From positions 1-64,000 of the forward strand of contig CACLKR010000001.1 of the NCBI GenBank assembly GCA_902607625.1: a stretch of DNA of 64,000 bases. Reading direction: 5' to 3'. The translations under genes were made by a program, and so were the position numbers. The notes below the pieces were generated by a model. That model was not told the DNA's origin. It was given only the letters and a program-made list of their open reading frames with translations, and did no database searches. This document shows positions 60,641 through 64,000 of this stretch, piece after piece; the stretch's first letter is position 1; every line of letters starts with the position of its first letter. The DNA comes from an uncultured Pelagibacteraceae bacterium (lineage in GTDB: Bacteria; Pseudomonadota; Alphaproteobacteria; Pelagibacterales; Pelagibacteraceae).

Positions 60641-62458
60641 CTATTCAACGGTTACGGACTTTGCCAAATTTCTAGGTTTATCGATATCATAATTTTTAAG
60701 TGAAGCTACATGATATGCTAACAGTTGTAGTGGAATTGTCATAAGAAATGGTGTTAAACAATCTTCCGTCTTTGGTATCTCTAAAGTAAATCTTACATTC
60801 TCACTAATGACGTTATTAGTTTCATTTGATATCAATAGTACTTTACCACCCCTCGCTATTACCTCCTGCATATTTGAAATCGTTTTTTCAAAGTATCTAT
60901 CTTTTGGAGCTAAAATTACAACTGGCAAACCTTCTTCAATCAATGCAAGTGGTCCATGTTTCATTTCTCCGGCAGGATATCCTTCTGCATGAAGATAGGA
61001 TAACTCTTTAAGTTTCAATGCGCCCTCTAAAGCTATTGGAAAAGACAAACCGCGACCTAAAAACATTGCTCCTTTTGATTCTAAAAAATCTTTTGCAATA
61101 ATTTGAATTTTATCCTGACATTTTAGGGTTCTACTTATTAAATCAGGTAACTTCTTAAGTTCAGTTATTTTTTTGCTATAGTCTGATTTGGATATTTCTT
61201 TTCTAACTTCTGAAATTTTTATAGCAAGAATATAAAGTACTAACATTTGACCAATAAATGCCTTTGTAGAAGCAACACCTATTTCGGGCCCAGCATGAAT
61301 GGGCAACACAAAATCTGATGCTCTAGCTATCGAGCTCTCAACCATATTTACAATAGAACAAGTTTTTGCATTATTTTTTTTACACAAGTCAAGTGCAGCA
61401 AATGTATCTGCAGTTTCGCCTGATTGAGACACAAAAATATATAAACTTTTTTTATTAAATTTAAGTTTTCTGTATCGAAATTCTGAAGCTATATCAACTT
61501 CAATTGAAATACTTGTAAGTTCCTCCAACCAATATTTTGCTATAACACAAGAATGATATGCTGTACCGCAACCTATTAAAAATATTTTTTCGATTTCTTC
61601 GGGTTTAATAGAAAAATTATACAAATTTATATCCTGTCTCAGATGATCAACATATTCATTAATACAAGTTTTAGCAGTCATATCTTGTTCATTAATTTCT
61701 TTGGACATAAAATCTTTATAGTCTCCTTTTTCAGCATTATGCTTATCATCAGAAAGTGTTAAAATTTCTTTATTTATCTTTTTATTTTTTGAATTATAAA
61801 ATTCAATCTTACTGTTTGATAAAATACATATATCTCCATCATCCAAATAAGTAATTTTATTAGTCATAGATTTAAGTGCATAAGAATCTGAACCTAGATA
61901 ATTTTCTTCATGACCATATCCAACAGCTAGGGGGCTGCCTCTTCTTGCTCCTACTATAACATTATTATATTTTTTAAAAATAATGCCAAGAGCAAAACTA
62001 CCATTAAGTTTTTTTAAAGTTTTATTAATTGCATCTATCAAATCATATTTCCTTAAAAGATCCGTTAGTGTAAAAGTAATAACCTCGGTGTCAGTTTGTG
62101 ATTTAAATTTGTATCCCTTATTTTCTAAATCTTTTTTTAATTCATTGGAATTTTCAATAATTCCATTATGAACAACAGAAACTTCTTCCGATGAATGAGG
62201 GTGAGCATTAACCTGGCTTGGAACTCCATGAGTGGCCCATCTAACGTGACCAATACCTAAAGGTCCATTTGAAGGGCTCTTGAATAAAATTTTTTCTAGA
62301 TTATCAACTCTTCCTGTACATTTTTTTTCATCTATATCGCCATTTACAATTGTAGCAATGCCAGCTGAATCGTAGCCTCTATACTCTAATTTTTTTAGTG
62401 ATTGAATTATATTTGATGTAACAGATTTATTACTTACTATTCCTATTATTCCACACAT
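60641..62458 (-). CDS. glmS: Glucosamine-fructose-6-phosphate aminotransferase
   Basis: Makes glucosamine 6-phosphate from fructose 6-phosphate and glutamine for cell-wall and LPS synthesis. The 605-residue protein has the N-terminal nucleophile glutaminase (MCGIIGIVSNKSVT, catalytic Cys2; GHVRWATHG; GSDSYALK) and two SIS domains (GCGTAYHSCVIAKYW, VSQSGETADTFAAL, GRGLSFPIALEGALKLKE). The C-terminus PRNLAKSVTVE is the family's isomerase tail. It starts one base into the glmU-like stop (TAATG). No glmS ribozyme is present or possible here. Confidence 0.97.
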   Translation of the reverse strand: MCGIIGIVSNKSVTSNIIQSLKKLEYRGYDSAGIATIVNGDIDEKKCTGRVDNLEKILFKSPSNGPLGIGHVRWATHGVPSQVNAHPHSSEEVSVVHNGIIENSNELKKDLENKGYKFKSQTDTEVITFTLTDLLRKYDLIDAINKTLKKLNGSFALGIIFKKYNNVIVGARRGSPLAVGYGHEENYLGSDSYALKSMTNKITYLDDGDICILSNSKIEFYNSKNKKINKEILTLSDDKHNAEKGDYKDFMSKEINEQDMTAKTCINEYVDHLRQDINLYNFSIKPEEIEKIFLIGCGTAYHSCVIAKYWLEELTSISIEVDIASEFRYRKLKFNKKSLYIFVSQSGETADTFAALDLCKKNNAKTCSIVNMVESSIARASDFVLPIHAGPEIGVASTKAFIGQMLVLYILAIKISEVRKEISKSDYSKKITELKKLPDLISRTLKCQDKIQIIAKDFLESKGAMFLGRGLSFPIALEGALKLKELSYLHAEGYPAGEMKHGPLALIEEGLPVVILAPKDRYFEKTISNMQEVIARGGKVLLISNETNNVISENVRFTLEIPKTEDCLTPFLMTIPLQLLAYHVASLKNYDIDKPRNLAKSVTVE

Positions 62459-63096
62459 TATTTTCTCTTATAATTTTTAATTTCCACTTGATTGGCTCTT
62501 GTTAATGATAAAGATTTATCTTTTACATTCTTGCTCAAAGTTGAACCTGCTCCAACTACAGCTCTTTTTCCAATTTTAATTGGTGCAATTAATGATGTGT
62601 TTGATCCTATAAATGCCCCATCTAAAATTTTTGTTTTATTTTTCTTTTTACCATCATAATTACAAGTAATAGTACCAGCTCCAATATTAACATTTTTACC
62701 AATTGTTGTATCACCAACATAAGATAAATGATTAATTTTTGAATTTTCTCCAACTTTACTTTTCTTAACCTCCACAAAATTGCCAACCCTTGAACCTTTA
62801 GATAGAAAAGACCCTGGTCTAATTCTTGAAAAAGGACCCACATTTACATTTGATTCCAAGGTAGCGTTCTCAATATAAGTAAATGGTAAAATTTCAACAT
62901 CGTTTCCAATTTTTGTTTTTTTTCCAATTACAACATACTGATTAATAATGACATTTTTTCCAAATTTTGTATCATCAGATAAAAAAACGGTTTCTGGAGA
63001 CTTTAACGTAACACCCATTTTCATTGCCTGGTTACGCAATTTTTCTTGCCTATATTTCTCTACTAAGGCTATTTTCTTTTTGCTAGTTGATGTCAT
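62458..63096 (-). CDS. glmU: GlmU C-terminal (acetyltransferase) half as a separate protein
   Basis: Left-handed beta-helix acetyltransferase matching the C-terminal half of GlmU, which N-acetylates glucosamine 1-phosphate. The 212-residue protein begins at the linker (VEKYRQEKLRNQAMKMGVTL, like GlmU near residue 230) and includes RIRPGSFLSKGSRVGNFVEV, NHLSYVGDTTIGKNVNIGAG, TITCNYDGKKKNKT and GSTLSKNVKDKSL. Full GlmU has about 450 residues; the uridylyltransferase half is absent and no remnant lies in the 72-base gap upstream, so it must be encoded elsewhere. It is paired with glmS in the order usual for alphaproteobacteria. Confidence 0.88.
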   Translation of the reverse strand: MTSTSKKKIALVEKYRQEKLRNQAMKMGVTLKSPETVFLSDDTKFGKNVIINQYVVIGKKTKIGNDVEILPFTYIENATLESNVNVGPFSRIRPGSFLSKGSRVGNFVEVKKSKVGENSKINHLSYVGDTTIGKNVNIGAGTITCNYDGKKKNKTKILDGAFIGSNTSLIAPIKIGKRAVVGAGSTLSKNVKDKSLSLTRANQVEIKNYKRK

Positions 63097-63168
63097 TAAG
63101 ATTTCTCTTTACATTAATATACACTTTGAAATAACTCACAAAATATTTCTTTATACTACTTATATAAA

Positions 63169-63861
63169 ATGAGTCAAAAATTTACTGTTTTATTTGATCT
63201 AGACGGAACTTTAATCGACACAGCGCCAGATTTGATGCTTGCACATAATCACGTGATGAAAAAATTTGGTTACGAAGAAAGAGAACTGTCAGATATAAAA
63301 AAACTAGCCGGAGGAGGATCAAAAAAAATGCTCCGAAAATCAATACATGAAATTGCTGAATTAAGCGGAAAAATAAAAAAAACGGATGAAACAATAGAAG
63401 AAGAGATGACAAAAGAATTCATAAATTTCTATAGCAAAAATATAAATAAGGAGAGTAAATTAATAACTGGTTCTTTAGAATTTTTAAACTGGTGTAAAAA
63501 TAATTCTATCTCCATGGCCGTTTGTACAAATAAGCAGGAACATTTATCAATAGATCTTTTAAAAAAGATAAAGATTTATCATTTTTTTGACTATGTAGCT
63601 GGTGGTAATACTTTTAATCATAATAAACCAAATCCTAGACATCTAACCGATACAATTGAAATAATTGGAGGAAACATAAAAAAAACTATCATGATTGGTG
63701 ATAGTGAAACAGATTCTGGAGCGGCCCAAGGTGCCAATATACCTTTTGTATTAATTGAAGGAGGATATACAGAAAAAAAAATAAACCAAATATACCATGA
63801 TCACTTAGTAAAAAATTTTATAGGTTTAGAAAAAATTATTGAAAAATATCTAAATGATTGA
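63169..63861 (+). CDS. gph: Phosphoglycolate phosphatase-like HAD hydrolase
   Basis: HAD-superfamily phosphatase, 230 residues, of the Gph type that clears 2-phosphoglycolate. Motif I is [19 protein letters not shown] (nucleophile Asp), the cap domain follows, motif II is AVCTNKQ, motif III has [10 protein letters not shown] and motif [21 protein letters not shown]. In alphaproteobacteria gph is often beside glmU, as here (divergent, 72 bases). It overlaps the LysE-family gene by 8 bases. The substrate could be another small sugar phosphate. Confidence 0.88.
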   Translation: MSQKFTVLFDLDGTLIDTAPDLMLAHNHVMKKFGYEERELSDIKKLAGGGSKKMLRKSIHEIAELSGKIKKTDETIEEEMTKEFINFYSKNINKESKLITGSLEFLNWCKNNSISMAVCTNKQEHLSIDLLKKIKIYHFFDYVAGGNTFNHNKPNPRHLTDTIEIIGGNIKKTIMIGDSETDSGAAQGANIPFVLIEGGYTEKKINQIYHDHLVKNFIGLEKIIEKYLND

Positions 63862-64000
63862 ATTCAAACTTTTTTTTGCTCTTATAAGTTACTATTTTGT
63901 CATGTTCGCAACACCTGGTCCGAATAACGCAATGCTAACTGCATCTGGAATTAAATTTGGTTTTAAGAGAACTCTACCTCATATGTTTGGCATTCCTTTT
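63854..64000 (+). CDS. LysE/RhtB-family exporter (5' part, runs off right edge)
   Basis: The first 49 codons of an amino-acid exporter of the LysE/RhtB family; members have about 200-210 residues and six membrane spans. Visible are [20 protein letters not shown], with the family motif TPGPNN near residue 20, and the start of the second segment ([14 protein letters not shown]). The ATG at 63854 overlaps the gph stop by 8 bases. The rest lies beyond the window. Confidence 0.9.
   Translation, partial: MIEFKLFFALISYYFVMFATPGPNNAMLTASGIKFGFKRTLPHMFGIPF

Overview
The window is a 64 kb, very AT-rich, densely packed stretch of bacterial chromosome. It most likely comes from a small-genome marine alphaproteobacterium of the SAR11 / HIMB59 / AEGEAN-169 kind. 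The evidence is the purB-purC-purS-purQ-purL-bolA-grxD operon, the alphaproteobacterial type of phosphoserine aminotransferase, citramalate synthase, a class II DAHP synthase, very short intergenic gaps, frequent TAATG/ATGA stop-start overlaps and almost no Shine-Dalgarno sequences. The exact clade cannot be settled from the sequence alone.

Layout. 1-7.1 kb (minus strand): the translation/transcription locus tRNA-Tyr, tRNA-Gly, tuf, tRNA-Trp, secE, nusG, rplKAJL, rpoB (cut by the left edge). 7.3-18.4 kb: an accessory surface-glycan region after rlmB. It holds a NeuB-type sialate synthase, an SpsF-like cytidylyltransferase, a GT2 glycosyltransferase, an iron alcohol dehydrogenase, a cassette of SxtJ protein, tiny DUF5989 protein, NodU-type carbamoyltransferase and SGNH protein, an orphan membrane gene between paired CAGTACTA repeats, tRNA-Thr, a GNAT protein and a DUF2334 deacetylase-like protein. 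18.4-28.2 kb: central carbon metabolism. serC-serA lie opposite a FAD amine-oxidase-like gene, a winged-helix gene and an operon of malyl-CoA lyase, malate thiokinase (two subunits) and PEP carboxylase, which is the diagnostic half of the serine cycle. 28.3-32.7 kb: a DUF1015 gene, then a compact cobalamin riboswitch followed by btuB, a DUF6580 membrane protein and a DUF4346 protein. 32.7-42.9 kb: a second glycan region with two paralogous B12-binding radical SAM proteins, a methyltransferase, several glycosyltransferases, NAD kinase, tRNA-Leu, and two previously hidden gene remnants that record a segmental duplication with reciprocal decay. 42.9-51.3 kb: gamma-glutamylcyclotransferase, CinA-like protein, sfsA, map and the purine operon. 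51.3-58.4 kb (minus): methyltransferase, rpsD, trmJ-cimA-cysS-nadE and DAHP synthase. 58.5-64 kb: an SGNH protein, a second tiny DUF5989-like gene coupled to an acyltransferase-3, glmS with a GlmU lacking its uridylyltransferase half, gph and the start of a LysE-family exporter gene.

How it fits together. Housekeeping blocks alternate with short glycan-modification islets that often lie next to tRNA genes. Cobalamin links several parts: the riboswitch-controlled uptake genes sit one gene away from the first of two B12-type radical SAM enzymes, and that gene has a candidate structured leader. The serine-cycle genes next to a methylamine-type FAD oxidoreductase suggest assimilation of C1 units or glyoxylate. 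The most novel signals are the decayed duplication at 37-42 kb, the two DUF5989 genes, the structured leader at 35.35-35.41 kb and the AT element shared by the FAD oxidoreductase and serine-cycle promoter regions. No CRISPR array, insertion sequence, rRNA gene or prophage was seen.
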